Origin: Nocardioides zeae
GTDB lineage: Bacteria > Actinomycetota > Actinomycetes > Propionibacteriales > Nocardioidaceae
Direction: 5' to 3'
Length of the DNA stretch: 64,000 bases
Assembly (NCBI RefSeq): GCF_010686755.1
Contig: NZ_JAAGXA010000010.1
Coordinates: forward strand, 114,723 to 178,722
The notes under the pieces were generated by a model. The model was not told where the DNA came from and ran no database searches. It saw only the letters and a program-made list of their open reading frames with translations. The position numbers were made by a program, and so were the translations under genes. Every line of letters starts with the position of its first letter. Positions within the stretch are counted from its first letter, which is position 1. Positions 53,095 through 64,000 of this stretch are shown in pieces.

Positions 53095-54681
53095 TCAGCG
53101 CGCGTCGTACGGCTGGGTCGGCACGTCGGTCTCGTACGGCGCGGTCGGCGCCGCCCGGGGAGCCGGGTCCGGGGCCGGGGCCGGTGCGGGGGCCGGAGCG
53201 GGGGCCGGTGCCGGTGCCGGTGCCGGGGCCTTGCGGCGGCTCGACGCGTCGCGGGCGCGGGTGCCGAGCACGAAGACCGCCCAGGCGACGAGCACCGCGG
53301 CGGCGATCCACAGCCCGAGGTTGCCGGGGTCGAGGGGCACGGCGATGCCCACGAAGCCGCCGATCACCCACGCGAACTGGAGCATCGTGTCGGAGCGGGC
53401 CAGCGCGCTGGTGCGCACCCGCTCGTGCACGTCGTGCTGGATGGTCGAGTCGAGGGAGAGCTTCGACAGCGACTGCGCGAGGCCTGCGGTGAGGCCGAGC
53501 AGCGCGAGCGTCAGCACGCCGTAGAACAGTGCGGCCGTCGTCGCCATCGCCGCCGCGGCGACCAGGGCGAGCACCACGGTGATGGCCGGGTTCACCTTCT
53601 TCAGCATCGACGCCAGGGCGATGCCCAGGGTGTTGCCGAGGCCGGCGGCTCCCACGACGAGCGCGAAGAGCACCTCGGTGCGCCACCCCTCGAAGGGGTT
53701 CGTCGTCAGCAGAAACGCCATGAACATGGTGAGGAAGCCCGACAGCCACCGCGGTCCGCAGTTCGCGCGCAGCGCGAAGGCGACCGAGGCGGGCATCCGC
53801 AGCGCGGCACGCCGGCGGTTCCCCGGGTCCTTGGCCATGCTCTGCGCCGAGTCGTCGGTCCGCAGCGAGAGGCGGGTCTCGCCCGCGTCGGAGTCCACCC
53901 GCGCCGGGAGCAGGATCGCCAGCACCGTCGCGATGATGAAGACGACGAACGCGTAGCGGAGCGACCACTCCGCGCCGGCCAACGACGCCAGACCGGCGAA
54001 GGGTGCCGAGACGGCGGCACCGACGACGCCCGCCAACGACACCCGTCCGTTCGACTTCACGAGGGTCAGCCCCGTGGGCACGAGCCGGGGGACGGCGGCG
54101 TTGCGGGCCACGCCGTAGGCCTTCGACGAGACGAGCACGCCGAGCGCCGCCGCGAAGAGCCACGTCGACTCGGTCGCCACCGCTCCGGCGAGCACCCAGC
54201 AGAGGAAGGCGCGGATCGCCATCGTGCCGCCGATGGCCCAGCGGCGACCGTGGCTGAAGCGGTCGAGGAACGGTCCGATCAGCGGCGCCACGATCGCGAA
54301 CGGGAGCATGGTGAGCCCGAGGAACAGGGCGACCTGGCCGCGGGCCTCCCCGGTGGGGACCTGGAAGAACAGAGTGCCCGCCAGCGAGATGGCGACCGCC
54401 GCGTCGCCGGCGGCGTTGACGGCGTGCAGCTCGATGAGCCGCGAGAGCCCGCTGTCGCCGGCGCCCTCCGCGTGGGAGGCCCGCCGCGCCTGGAGGAACG
54501 TGAAGCGCCCGAACCGCCCGGTGGCCCGCGCCACGACCGCGACCCCGTGCCCGGTCGCCTTGGCCGTCCGGGCGGCGATCTCCGCGGGCCGCGCGGTCTC
54601 GCCCGCGCCGCTGCCGTCGGGAGGAGGCGGGGGGAGCTGCTCGGGACCGGGCTGGGGCTGGTCGCCGTACGGCGTGCTCAT
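53095..54681 (-). CDS. MFS transporter with disordered Pro/Ala tail
   Basis: A 528-residue major-facilitator protein with about 10-12 hydrophobic helices between residues ~70 and 485. Recognisable are GLSRLIELHAVNAAGDAAVA, LPFAIVAPLIGPFLDRFSHG (motif-A-like loop), NGRVSLAGVVGAAVSAPFAG and VLVSSKAYGVARNAAVPRL. The C-terminus is a near-perfect Ala-Pro repeat from residue ~490, coded by a GCCGGTGCC-type tandem repeat, then PYETDVPTQPYDAR. ATG 54681 has GAGGAG before it. Substrate unknown. It is convergent with the cold-shock gene and divergent from the DUF3027 gene. Confidence 0.85.
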   Translation of the reverse strand: MSTPYGDQPQPGPEQLPPPPPDGSGAGETARPAEIAARTAKATGHGVAVVARATGRFGRFTFLQARRASHAEGAGDSGLSRLIELHAVNAAGDAAVAISLAGTLFFQVPTGEARGQVALFLGLTMLPFAIVAPLIGPFLDRFSHGRRWAIGGTMAIRAFLCWVLAGAVATESTWLFAAALGVLVSSKAYGVARNAAVPRLVPTGLTLVKSNGRVSLAGVVGAAVSAPFAGLASLAGAEWSLRYAFVVFIIATVLAILLPARVDSDAGETRLSLRTDDSAQSMAKDPGNRRRAALRMPASVAFALRANCGPRWLSGFLTMFMAFLLTTNPFEGWRTEVLFALVVGAAGLGNTLGIALASMLKKVNPAITVVLALVAAAAMATTAALFYGVLTLALLGLTAGLAQSLSKLSLDSTIQHDVHERVRTSALARSDTMLQFAWVIGGFVGIAVPLDPGNLGLWIAAAVLVAWAVFVLGTRARDASSRRKAPAPAPAPAPAPAPAPAPAPDPAPRAAPTAPYETDVPTQPYDAR

Positions 54682-54839
54682 GGCGGGGCCCTCCTCGTCA
54701 GGACCGTCGGACCGCCCCGGGGGGAGGGTCGCGCCGGGATGCGGGTGCTGGCGCTCCATCCTGCCACCTGCTCGGGTGGGGCAGCCGGTCCTGCGGCCCC
54801 GCCGGGACACGGCCCGGCGGGATGCGTCATGATCGGACC

Positions 54840-55682
54840 GTGAGCACGACCGCACCCGCGCACGCCCAGGAGCACGAGCCGTCCCACGAGCCCGCCCGCT
54901 CGCGGTCGGTGGACGGTGCGCTCGCTCGCGCCGTCGAGGTCGCCCGCGCGGCCCTGCTCGAGCAGGTCCCGGCGTCCGACGTGGGGGACCACCTGGAGGC
55001 GGTCCCCGAGGGCGACCGGGTCGTCACCCACTCCTTCGCCTGCCGTCGGGCGGGCTACCGCGGCTGGCGCTGGTCGGTGACCATCGCGCGCGCGTCCCGC
55101 CAGCGCACGGCCACCGTCGACGAGGTCGTGCTCCTCCCCGGCGACGAGGCCATCGTGGCGCCCGCGTGGGTGCCCTGGAACGAGCGGGTGCGCCCCGGCG
55201 ACCTCACTCCCGGCGTGCTCCTGCCGGTGGACGAGGACGACCCGCGTCTCGTGCCCACCTACTCGTTCGGCGACGACGTGGACGAGACCCTCGACGCCAC
55301 CCTCGACGACGACGACCGCGCCCAGGTGCGGCGCGTCGCCAAGGAGCTGGGTCTCGGCCGCGTCCGCACGCTCTCGGTGGAGGGGCGCGACCTGGCGGCG
55401 GAGCGCTGGTACGAGGGCGACGGTGGGCCGCACGCCCCCATCGCGAAGTCCGCGCCCGACGCCTGCACCTCGTGCGGGTTCCTCGTGCGCCTCGCGGGCC
55501 CGCTGTCGACGATGTTCGGCGTCTGCGCCAACGGCAACGCCAACGACGACGGCCGCGTGGTCTCCCTCGACCACGGGTGCGGCGCCCACTCCGAGGTGCA
55601 GATCGCGCGCAAGAACCTCCCGGCGCCGCTGCCGGACCCGGTGGTCGACGAGCTGACGCTCGACGACCTCGAGCGCTTCTGA
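54840..55682 (+). CDS. DUF3027-family protein
   Basis: A 280-residue actinobacterial protein of unknown function, matching the DUF3027 family by its sequence pattern: FACRRAGYRGWRWSVTIARA, TVDEVVLLPGDEAIVAPAWV, WNERVRPGDLTPGVLLPVDE and a zinc-like Cys set in APDACTSCGFLVRLAG, FGVCANGNAND and DHGCGAHSE. The start is GTG 54840, 6 nt after CATGAT, again a leaderless look; ATG 54822 would add six residues. No enzyme motif is visible. Confidence 0.85.
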   Translation: MSTTAPAHAQEHEPSHEPARSRSVDGALARAVEVARAALLEQVPASDVGDHLEAVPEGDRVVTHSFACRRAGYRGWRWSVTIARASRQRTATVDEVVLLPGDEAIVAPAWVPWNERVRPGDLTPGVLLPVDEDDPRLVPTYSFGDDVDETLDATLDDDDRAQVRRVAKELGLGRVRTLSVEGRDLAAERWYEGDGGPHAPIAKSAPDACTSCGFLVRLAGPLSTMFGVCANGNANDDGRVVSLDHGCGAHSEVQIARKNLPAPLPDPVVDELTLDDLERF

Positions 55683-55689
55683 GCCCCGC

Positions 55690-56022
55690 TCAGTCGCCGA
55701 CGGACGCGGGCCCCGCGTCCGTGTCGGCCACGGCGGGGTCGACCCCGCCGGCGTCCACGCGCGTGCGGCGCCGCCGTCGGCAGTACTCCAGGCCGAGCAG
55801 GCCCAGGCCCAGGCCGGTGAGGCACGTCCACAGCACCCAGACGTCGTCGGACTCGGCGAGCCGGGAGTAGAAGGGGAGCAGGCCGACGAAGGCCAGGCCC
55901 CACAGTGCGCAACCGACCTGCACGGTCCACACGCCGTCGACGTCGAGCGGCTCGACGTCGGCCACGATGTAGGTGCGCCGCCCGATCTCGTGCTGGGCCG
56001 GCTGGTCGTCGCGCAGTTCCAC
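55690..56022 (-). CDS. DUF2530-family small membrane protein
   Basis: A 110-residue protein with two hydrophobic helices (WTVQVGCALWGLAFVGLLPF and DVWVLWTCLTGLGLGLLGLE), then CRRRRRTRV facing the cytoplasm. The N-terminal VADVEPLDVDGV and the two-helix layout match DUF2530, common in actinobacteria. GTG 56022 follows TACGCT on the minus strand by 7 nt. It converges with the DUF3027 gene, 7 nt apart. Confidence 0.82.
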   Translation of the reverse strand: MELRDDQPAQHEIGRRTYIVADVEPLDVDGVWTVQVGCALWGLAFVGLLPFYSRLAESDDVWVLWTCLTGLGLGLLGLEYCRRRRRTRVDAGGVDPAVADTDAGPASVGD

Positions 56023-56193
56023 GTCCGCCAGCGTAGGACATGGGCGACGCCCCGCCGGCGGGAGCACCGACCACGTCGCCACCCGCAGGACGTCATGCGC
56101 GGCGGCGGCCCGGAGCGCCGGACCGCATGACGTCCCGGTACGGCGCGGGTTCCGGATCCGCCACCTGCACAGCGCCGGGCGACCGACGAGGAA

Positions 56194-56212
56194 TAGTTGC
56201 CCAAGGTAATGA
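56194..56212. promoter_or_regulatory. Candidate MarR operator
   Basis: TAGTTGCCCAAGGTAATGA is an imperfect palindrome of the TAGTTGCC-N3-GGCAACTA type used by many MarR proteins. It lies just before the TAGGCT box (56215-56220) of the marR gene, where binding would block transcription. Confidence 0.55.
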
Positions 56213-56227
56213 GTTAGGCTCATCGTC

Positions 56228-56680
56228 ATGCCACCCACCATCCAACGTGTCGCGCGCACCGACGCGGGTCTCGCCGCCGAGCTCCGCGTCGCGGTGATGC
56301 GTCTGCGCCGCCGGCTCGCCAACGAGCGGGAGCCGGGCAACGACCTCGGCATCGGGGTCATGGCCGTGCTGGGCTGCCTGCACCGCAACGGGGAGCTGAG
56401 CGTCGGCGAGCTCGCCGCCTTCGAGCGGGTCCAACCGCCCTCGATGACCCGCGCGGTCCGCAAGCTCGAGGAGAAGGGGTACGTCGCGCGCCGGTCCCAC
56501 GAGACCGACGGCCGCCTGGTGCTCGTCTCCCTGACCGACGAGGGGCGGGCGCTCGTGCTCGCCGACCGCCGCCGCCGCGACGAGTGGCTGGCGAGCCGGC
56601 TGCGTGCCCTGACCCCCGAGGAGCGCGCCACGCTGCGCGCCGCCGCCCCGATCCTCGACCGCCTGGCCGCCGAGGACTGA
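56228..56680 (+). CDS. MarR-family transcriptional regulator
   Basis: A 150-residue winged-helix regulator. LGCLHRNGELSVGELAAFER, QPPSMTRAVRKLEEKGYVAR (recognition helix) and ETDGRLVLVSLTDEGRALV (wing) are the MarR core. ATG 56228 follows TAGGCT by 7 nt. It lies 50 nt before an MFS exporter gene on the same strand, so it probably represses itself and the exporter and is released by a drug-like ligand. Confidence 0.94.
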   Translation: MPPTIQRVARTDAGLAAELRVAVMRLRRRLANEREPGNDLGIGVMAVLGCLHRNGELSVGELAAFERVQPPSMTRAVRKLEEKGYVARRSHETDGRLVLVSLTDEGRALVLADRRRRDEWLASRLRALTPEERATLRAAAPILDRLAAED

Positions 56681-56730
56681 CCACCACGAACGCCGCCGTC
56701 CCCACCGACCCTGCGAGGAGCCCCCACCGA

Positions 56731-58143
56731 GTGAGCCCGACCTTCCGTTCCCTGCGCAACCCGAACTACCGCCTGTACGCCGCCGGCGGCATCGTCTCCA
56801 ACACCGGCACCTGGATGCAGCGGATCGCGCAGGACTGGTTGGTGCTCGCCGTGGCGGCGAACGGTGCCACGGCCCTCGGCATCACGACGGCGCTGCAGTT
56901 CCTGCCGATCCTGCTGCTGTCGCCGTACGCCGGCGTGGTCGCCGACCGCTTCCCCAAGCGCCGGCTGCTGCAGGTCACCCAGGTCATGATGGCGGCGCCG
57001 TCGCTCGTGCTCGGCGTGCTCGCGGTGACGGGCGCGGTCGAGGTGTGGCACGTCTACCTGCTGGCGTTCGTCTTCGGCATCGGCACGGCGTTCGACGCCC
57101 CGGCCCGCCAGTCCTTCGTCAGCGAGATCGTGGACGAGGACGACCTCACCAACGCCGTCGGCCTCAACTCGGCGTCGTTCAACGCCGCCCGCCTCGTCGG
57201 GCCCGCGCTCGCCGGCGTGCTGATCGCGGCCCTGGGCGGGGGAGTGGAAGGCACGGGCTGGGTCATCCTCGTCAACGCGCTCACCTACCTGCCGGTGGTG
57301 GCGGTGCTGCAGCGCCTCGACGTCGCCGCGCTGCACAGCCCGGAGCGCACGCCGCGCGGTCCGGGCGCGGTGCGCGAGGGGCTCCGCTACGTGCGCCGCC
57401 GGCCCGACCTCATGCTCGTGCTGGCCGTCGTGTTCTTCGCGGGCACGTTCGGGCTCAACTTCTCCATCACCTCGGCCCTCATGGTCACGGAGGTCTACGG
57501 GCGGGACTCGGCCGCCTACGGCATCGTGGGCTCGGCCGTCGCGGTGGGCTCGCTGTCCGGAGCGCTGCTGGCCGCCAGCCGCACGACGGTCCGGCTGCGG
57601 CTCGTGGTGGGTGCGGCGCTGGTGTTCGGCACCACCGTCATCCTCTCGGGCCTGCTCCCGACGTACTGGACCTACGTCGTCTTCGCCCCGGTCGTCGGCC
57701 TGACCGCGCTCACCATGATCACCGCGGCCAACGCCCGCATGCAGATCGCCACGGACGCCCCGCTGCGCGGCCGCGTCATGGCCCTCTACATGATGATCTT
57801 CATGGGGGGCACGCCCCTGGGTGCGCCCGTCATCGGGTGGATCGGGAGCGAGTACGGCGCGCGTTGGACCCTCGTTGTCGGAGGATCCGCGACGGTCCTC
57901 GGCGTGCTGCTCTCGTTGGCGCTGCTGGGGCACCTCCAGGGGGCCTGGGGACGCGTTTTGACCCCTCTCCGGCGAGCCGGTAGCCTCGGTCCTCGTGTCT
58001 GGGACGACCAGGCCGTCCAGCGTGCCGTGAACTCACCCGACACGCCCGACCGCGGGGGCGACTCCGCGAGGGGACGGCTCGGTGACGCCGGGCGACGCAC
58101 CACCACGCATCACCGTCGTGCCCGGCAGAGTGTCGGGCACTGA
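56731..58143 (+). CDS. MFS exporter (DHA3/EntS-like)
   Basis: A 470-residue transporter with about 12 hydrophobic helices. It opens [22 protein letters not shown] and continues [26 protein letters not shown] (motif A), [40 protein letters not shown] and [20 protein letters not shown], the usual signature of DHA3-type exporters. GTG 56731 follows GAGGAG. The last ~60 residues are basic and low-complexity and are coded over the str-operon promoter at 57958-57986. Adjacent MarR suggests drug-inducible efflux. Confidence 0.88.
   Translation: MSPTFRSLRNPNYRLYAAGGIVSNTGTWMQRIAQDWLVLAVAANGATALGITTALQFLPILLLSPYAGVVADRFPKRRLLQVTQVMMAAPSLVLGVLAVTGAVEVWHVYLLAFVFGIGTAFDAPARQSFVSEIVDEDDLTNAVGLNSASFNAARLVGPALAGVLIAALGGGVEGTGWVILVNALTYLPVVAVLQRLDVAALHSPERTPRGPGAVREGLRYVRRRPDLMLVLAVVFFAGTFGLNFSITSALMVTEVYGRDSAAYGIVGSAVAVGSLSGALLAASRTTVRLRLVVGAALVFGTTVILSGLLPTYWTYVVFAPVVGLTALTMITAANARMQIATDAPLRGRVMALYMMIFMGGTPLGAPVIGWIGSEYGARWTLVVGGSATVLGVLLSLALLGHLQGAWGRVLTPLRRAGSLGPRVWDDQAVQRAVNSPDTPDRGGDSARGRLGDAGRRTTTHHRRARQSVGH
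57958..57986 (+). promoter_or_regulatory. str operon promoter (rpsL), sigma-A type
   Basis: TTGACC at 57958-57963 and TAGCCT at 57981-57986 with a 17-nt spacer form a near-consensus housekeeping promoter. It lies inside the 3' part of the MFS gene and gives a leader of about 175 nt before rpsL. Confidence 0.75.
58118..58140. other. Stem-loop in the rpsL leader
   Basis: GTGCCCG (58118-58124) and CGGGCAC (58134-58140) form a 7-bp stem with a 9-nt loop at the very end of the MFS gene. It could be the MFS terminator or a leader element of the str operon. Confidence 0.45.
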
Positions 58144-58169
58144 GAGCGAACAAGAGAGGGAACCACCAG

Positions 58170-58544
58170 GTGCCCACCATTCAGCAGTTGGTCCGCAAGG
58201 GCCGCCAGGACAAGGTGTCGAAGAACAAGACGCCTGCCCTGAAGGGATCGCCCCAGCGACGCGGTGTGTGCACCCGCGTCTACACCACGACCCCCAAGAA
58301 GCCGAACTCCGCGCTGCGCAAGGTCGCGCGTGTGCGTCTGAGCTCGCAGGTCGAGGTCACCGCCTACATCCCCGGTGAGGGCCACAACCTCCAGGAGCAC
58401 TCGATCGTGCTCGTCCGTGGTGGTCGTGTGAAGGACCTCCCGGGTGTCCGCTACAAGGTCATCCGTGGTGCGCTCGACACCCAGGCCGTCAAGAACCGCA
58501 AGCAGGCGCGCAGCCGCTACGGCGCGAAGAAGGAGAAGGGCTGA
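58170..58544 (+). CDS. rpsL: 30S ribosomal protein S12
   Basis: A 124-residue S12, the decoding-centre protein of the small subunit and site of streptomycin resistance. [34 protein letters not shown] with the wild-type Lys43-equivalent in TTPKKPNSA, and the late [19 protein letters not shown] with Lys88-equivalent are intact, so no streptomycin-resistance change is seen. GTG 58170 follows GAGAGGGA. First gene of the str operon; it overlaps rpsG by one base. Confidence 0.98.
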   Translation: MPTIQQLVRKGRQDKVSKNKTPALKGSPQRRGVCTRVYTTTPKKPNSALRKVARVRLSSQVEVTAYIPGEGHNLQEHSIVLVRGGRVKDLPGVRYKVIRGALDTQAVKNRKQARSRYGAKKEKG

Positions 58545-59014
58545 TGCCGCGCAAGGGTCCCGCCCCGAAGCGTCCGATCGACGTCGACCCGGTCTACGGG
58601 TCGCCCCTCGTCTCGCAGCTCGTGAGCAAGGTGCTCATCGACGGCAAGAAGCAGGTCGCCCAGCGCATCGTCTACAGCGCCCTCGAGGGTGCGCGTGAGA
58701 AGACCGGCACCGACCCGGTCGTCACGCTGAAGCGTGCGCTCGACAACGTGAAGCCGGCCATCGAGGTCAAGTCCCGCCGCGTCGGCGGTGCGACCTACCA
58801 GGTGCCGATCGAGGTCAAGCCGGGCCGCAGCACGACGCTGGCCCTGCGCTGGCTCGTGGGCTACGCGAAGGACCGTCGCGAGAAGACGATGTCCGAGCGC
58901 CTCATGAACGAGATCCTCGACGCGAGCAACGGCCTCGGTGCCGCTGTGAAGAAGCGCGAGGACACGCACAAGATGGCCGAGTCCAACAAGGCCTTCGCGC
59001 ACTACCGCTGGTGA
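58544..59014 (+). CDS. rpsG: 30S ribosomal protein S7
   Basis: A 156-residue S7, which nucleates 16S rRNA 3'-domain folding. [32 protein letters not shown] and the C-terminal FAHYRW are the standard S7 sequence. ATG 58544 shares its first base with the rpsL stop. A 15-bp hairpin follows the stop. Confidence 0.98.
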   Translation: MPRKGPAPKRPIDVDPVYGSPLVSQLVSKVLIDGKKQVAQRIVYSALEGAREKTGTDPVVTLKRALDNVKPAIEVKSRRVGGATYQVPIEVKPGRSTTLALRWLVGYAKDRREKTMSERLMNEILDASNGLGAAVKKREDTHKMAESNKAFAHYRW

Positions 59015-59017
59015 TCG

Positions 59018-59051
59018 AGCGTCGGCGCCCCGGTCCGCCGGGGCGCCGACG
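59018..59051. terminator. 15-bp perfect hairpin between rpsG and fusA
   Basis: GCGTCGGCGCCCCGG and CCGGGGCGCCGACGC enclose a 4-nt loop. It may cause partial termination or processing, giving different amounts of S7 and EF-G. No T tract follows. Confidence 0.6.
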
Positions 59052-59103
59052 CCCACCAACGCCCTGCACCATCCAGCCCACACTTCGTTAGGAACTGACT
59101 TCA

Positions 59104-61218
<2,115 letters not shown>

Positions 61219-61293
61219 TCCTCAGCCCGGATCCTCGGCACACCGCAGCACCATCCACGAGTCAAGTAACAACCACACCAGGAGGAGCCCCCA

Positions 61294-62487
<1,194 letters not shown>

Positions 62488-62534
62488 CCTCACGGTGATC
62501 ACCGCCGTCTCCTGACGGCACCTGCACCACAGCG

Positions 62535-62564
62535 AGGCCCCGCTCCCACCAGGGAGCGGGGCCT
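62535..62564 (+). terminator. Rho-independent-type terminator after tuf
   Basis: AGGCCCCGCTCCC (62535-62547), loop ACCA, GGGAGCGGGGCCT (62552-62564): a 13-bp perfect stem 47 nt after the tuf stop. Only a short TTC follows, as is common for high-GC terminators. Confidence 0.85.
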
Positions 62565-62592
62565 TCGCCGTCCCGACCTCCGGAGGACCTGC

Positions 62593-63333
62593 ATGACCGG
62601 CGCCGAGCCGCACCTGCCGCCCGCGCGGCCCCACCTCAAGACGACGCCCGACGGGCGCCGTCTGCGCGAGGTGCTCACCTACTCCCGTCGCGGCAGCCGG
62701 TTCACCCCGAGCCAGCAGGAGTCGTGGGACGCCCACCACGAGGCCTGGGTGATCCCCGACGACGCCGTGGACGGCGAGTTCCGGCTCGACGACTGGTTCG
62801 GGCGCGGGCCGGCCGACCGTGACGGGCTGATCATCGAGATCGGCTCCGGGATCGGCGAGGCGACGGCGGCCCTCGCGGCGGCCCGCCCGACGTACGACGT
62901 GCTCGCCCTCGAGGTGTGGCGGCCCGGCGTCGCCCACAGCCTCGGCCTGGTGGCCGCGGCCGGCGCCGCCAACGTGCGGTTCTGCAGCGTCGACGCCGTG
63001 TGGTTCCTGGAGCACGTCGTCGCCCCGGGCGCGCTCACGGAGGTGTGGACGTTCTTCCCCGACCCGTGGCCGAAGACCCGCCACCACAAGCGTCGACTCG
63101 TGACGCCGCCGCACGCGGCGCTCGTGGCGTCCCGCCTCGCGCCGGGCGGCACGTGGCGCCTCGCGACCGACTGGGCCGAGTACGCCGAGCAGATGCAGGA
63201 GGTGCTCGACGCCGAGCCCGCCCTCGTCGGCGGCCGGGTGGAGCGCTGGGCCGACCGTCCGGTGACGAAGTTCGAGCGCAAGGGCCTGGCGGTCGGGCGC
63301 GACATCGCCGACCTCGCCTACCGACGCCGCTGA
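62593..63333 (+). CDS. trmB: tRNA (guanine-N7-)-methyltransferase
   Basis: A 246-residue SAM-dependent enzyme that makes m7G46 in tRNA. The SAM motif is [15 protein letters not shown], and the signature [17 protein letters not shown] plus a C-terminal TKFERKG are conserved TrmB features; [18 protein letters not shown] [15 protein letters not shown] is the N-terminal motif. ATG 62593 follows GGAGGA. Confidence 0.95.
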   Translation: MTGAEPHLPPARPHLKTTPDGRRLREVLTYSRRGSRFTPSQQESWDAHHEAWVIPDDAVDGEFRLDDWFGRGPADRDGLIIEIGSGIGEATAALAAARPTYDVLALEVWRPGVAHSLGLVAAAGAANVRFCSVDAVWFLEHVVAPGALTEVWTFFPDPWPKTRHHKRRLVTPPHAALVASRLAPGGTWRLATDWAEYAEQMQEVLDAEPALVGGRVERWADRPVTKFERKGLAVGRDIADLAYRRR

Positions 63334-63416
63334 CCTGGGGGCGACGTCCTCCCGTCAAAAGTGGAAGGTGCCGGGAGGGTTCCCCCGGTCCGGCTCCTCG
63401 TGCCAGCCTCCTGGCA

Positions 63417-63436
63417 GTGACCTGCTCGGAGGTCAC
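63417..63436. other. Short stem-loop upstream of the protease gene
   Basis: GTGACCT and AGGTCAC form a 7-bp stem with a 6-nt loop about 70 nt before the protease start. It could be an operator or a leader hairpin; nothing decides between them. The rest of 63334-63506 shows no gene. Confidence 0.35.
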
Positions 63437-63506
63437 CCGCTGTCCAATCTCGGGACGGTGCCGAACGACGGTCGCCTCGAGCGGCCGCAGGGAGGATCGA
63501 GGACAC

Positions 63507-64000
63507 ATGCGCACCACCACGCGCGCCACGCTGGCGGGCATCCTGGCGGCCACCGCCACCGGAGCCGCCGGAGCACTGGCCGCGGCCCCCGCGGGGGCTG
63601 CCACGACGACGGGCGACGAGGTCGCCCCGCTCTACCTGGCCGAGGGCGACGCCATCGCCGGCCGCTACATCGTCATGCTGGAGGACGGCGCCTCGACGGC
63701 CGGTGCCCAGCGCACCGCTGCCGCCACCGGCGGCGACGTCGTCGCGACGTACGACGAGCTGGGCGGCTACGTCGCCGACCTGACCGCCACGGAGCTGGCG
63801 GCCGTGCGCAACGACCCGTCGGTCGCGCTCGTGCAGCAGGACGGCATCGTGACGACCGCCGACCTCGGCGCGGCGGCGACGCAGACCGGTGCGACCTGGG
63901 GTCTGGACCGGATCGACCAGCCGGACCTGCCGTTGGACGGGAGCTACACCTACGACGCGACGGGTGCCGGGGTGACGGCGTACGTCATCGACACCGGTAT
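63507..64000 (+). CDS. Secreted S8-family serine protease (subtilase), 5' part
   Basis: The first 164 residues of a secreted protease, cut by the window end. Residues 1-~31 are a signal peptide ([20 protein letters not shown]). Residues ~48-120 are an inhibitor_I9 propeptide ([46 protein letters not shown]). The catalytic domain begins with [20 protein letters not shown] and the first catalytic Asp is in [11 protein letters not shown] 63507 follows GGGAGGATC. Typical of actinobacterial proteinase-K-like enzymes; the His and Ser lie outside the window. Confidence 0.9.
   Translation, partial: MRTTTRATLAGILAATATGAAGALAAAPAGAATTTGDEVAPLYLAEGDAIAGRYIVMLEDGASTAGAQRTAAATGGDVVATYDELGGYVADLTATELAAVRNDPSVALVQQDGIVTTADLGAAATQTGATWGLDRIDQPDLPLDGSYTYDATGAGVTAYVIDTG

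Overview
The window is GC-rich, densely coded DNA with many GTG starts and 1-4 nt gene overlaps. The bacterial-type XPB helicase, a DUF222/HNH nuclease, FHA/RDD/PP2C signalling genes, DUF3027, DUF2530 and an aerobic cobalamin pathway with split CobN plus fused ChlI/ChlD chelatase all point to a high-GC actinobacterium. A Nocardioides-like genus of the Nocardioidaceae is my best guess; this is inference from gene content, not from a search.

Layout. 1-9 kb: end of a solute-binding lipoprotein, an orphan protein, the XPB helicase and its partner, then a PP2C-FHA-RDD/FHA signalling operon. 9-19 kb: first cobalamin block (cobQ-cobK forward; cobD-cbtA-cbtB, a cobB-cobC fusion, cobO and chlI/D reverse) with two cobalamin riboswitches. 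19-28.7 kb: accessory stretch with NUDIX, DUF222/HNH, a type I-E CRISPR relic and a tightly coupled seven-gene cluster (KAS III, MBL hydrolase, F390-synthetase-like ligase, epimerase, two glycosyltransferases, one unknown) that looks like a glycosylated acyl-metabolite pathway. 28.8-46.3 kb: second cobalamin block (cobL-cobM, cobIJ, cobG-cobH, bluB, a btuFCD-type importer, a CbiX-like/ferredoxin fusion, cobN-cobF) with three more cobalamin riboswitches, interrupted by TetR/ohr and phosphofructokinase. 46.3-58 kb: orphan proteins, a poly-G/poly-C tract that is probably an assembly artefact, cstA-ybdD, HAD, cold-shock protein, two MFS transporters, DUF3027, DUF2530 and MarR. 58-62.5 kb: the str operon rpsL-rpsG-fusA-tuf, then trmB and the start of a subtilase that runs off the window.

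How it fits. Together the two cob blocks hold most of the oxygen-dependent route from precorrin-2 to cobyric acid and aminopropanol attachment: cobI, J, G, M, F, K, L, H, B, N, O, Q, C, D and bluB. The uroporphyrinogen methyltransferase and the nucleotide-loop genes (cobP/U, cobS/V, cobT) are not seen here. Five riboswitches put cobalt uptake (cbtAB), the chelatase AAA/VWA subunit, cobG-H/cobI-J, B12 import and cobN under cobalamin feedback. Many genes carry a TAGNNT box 6-8 nt before the start codon, which suggests leaderless transcripts. No tRNA, rRNA, transposase or prophage gene was recognised.
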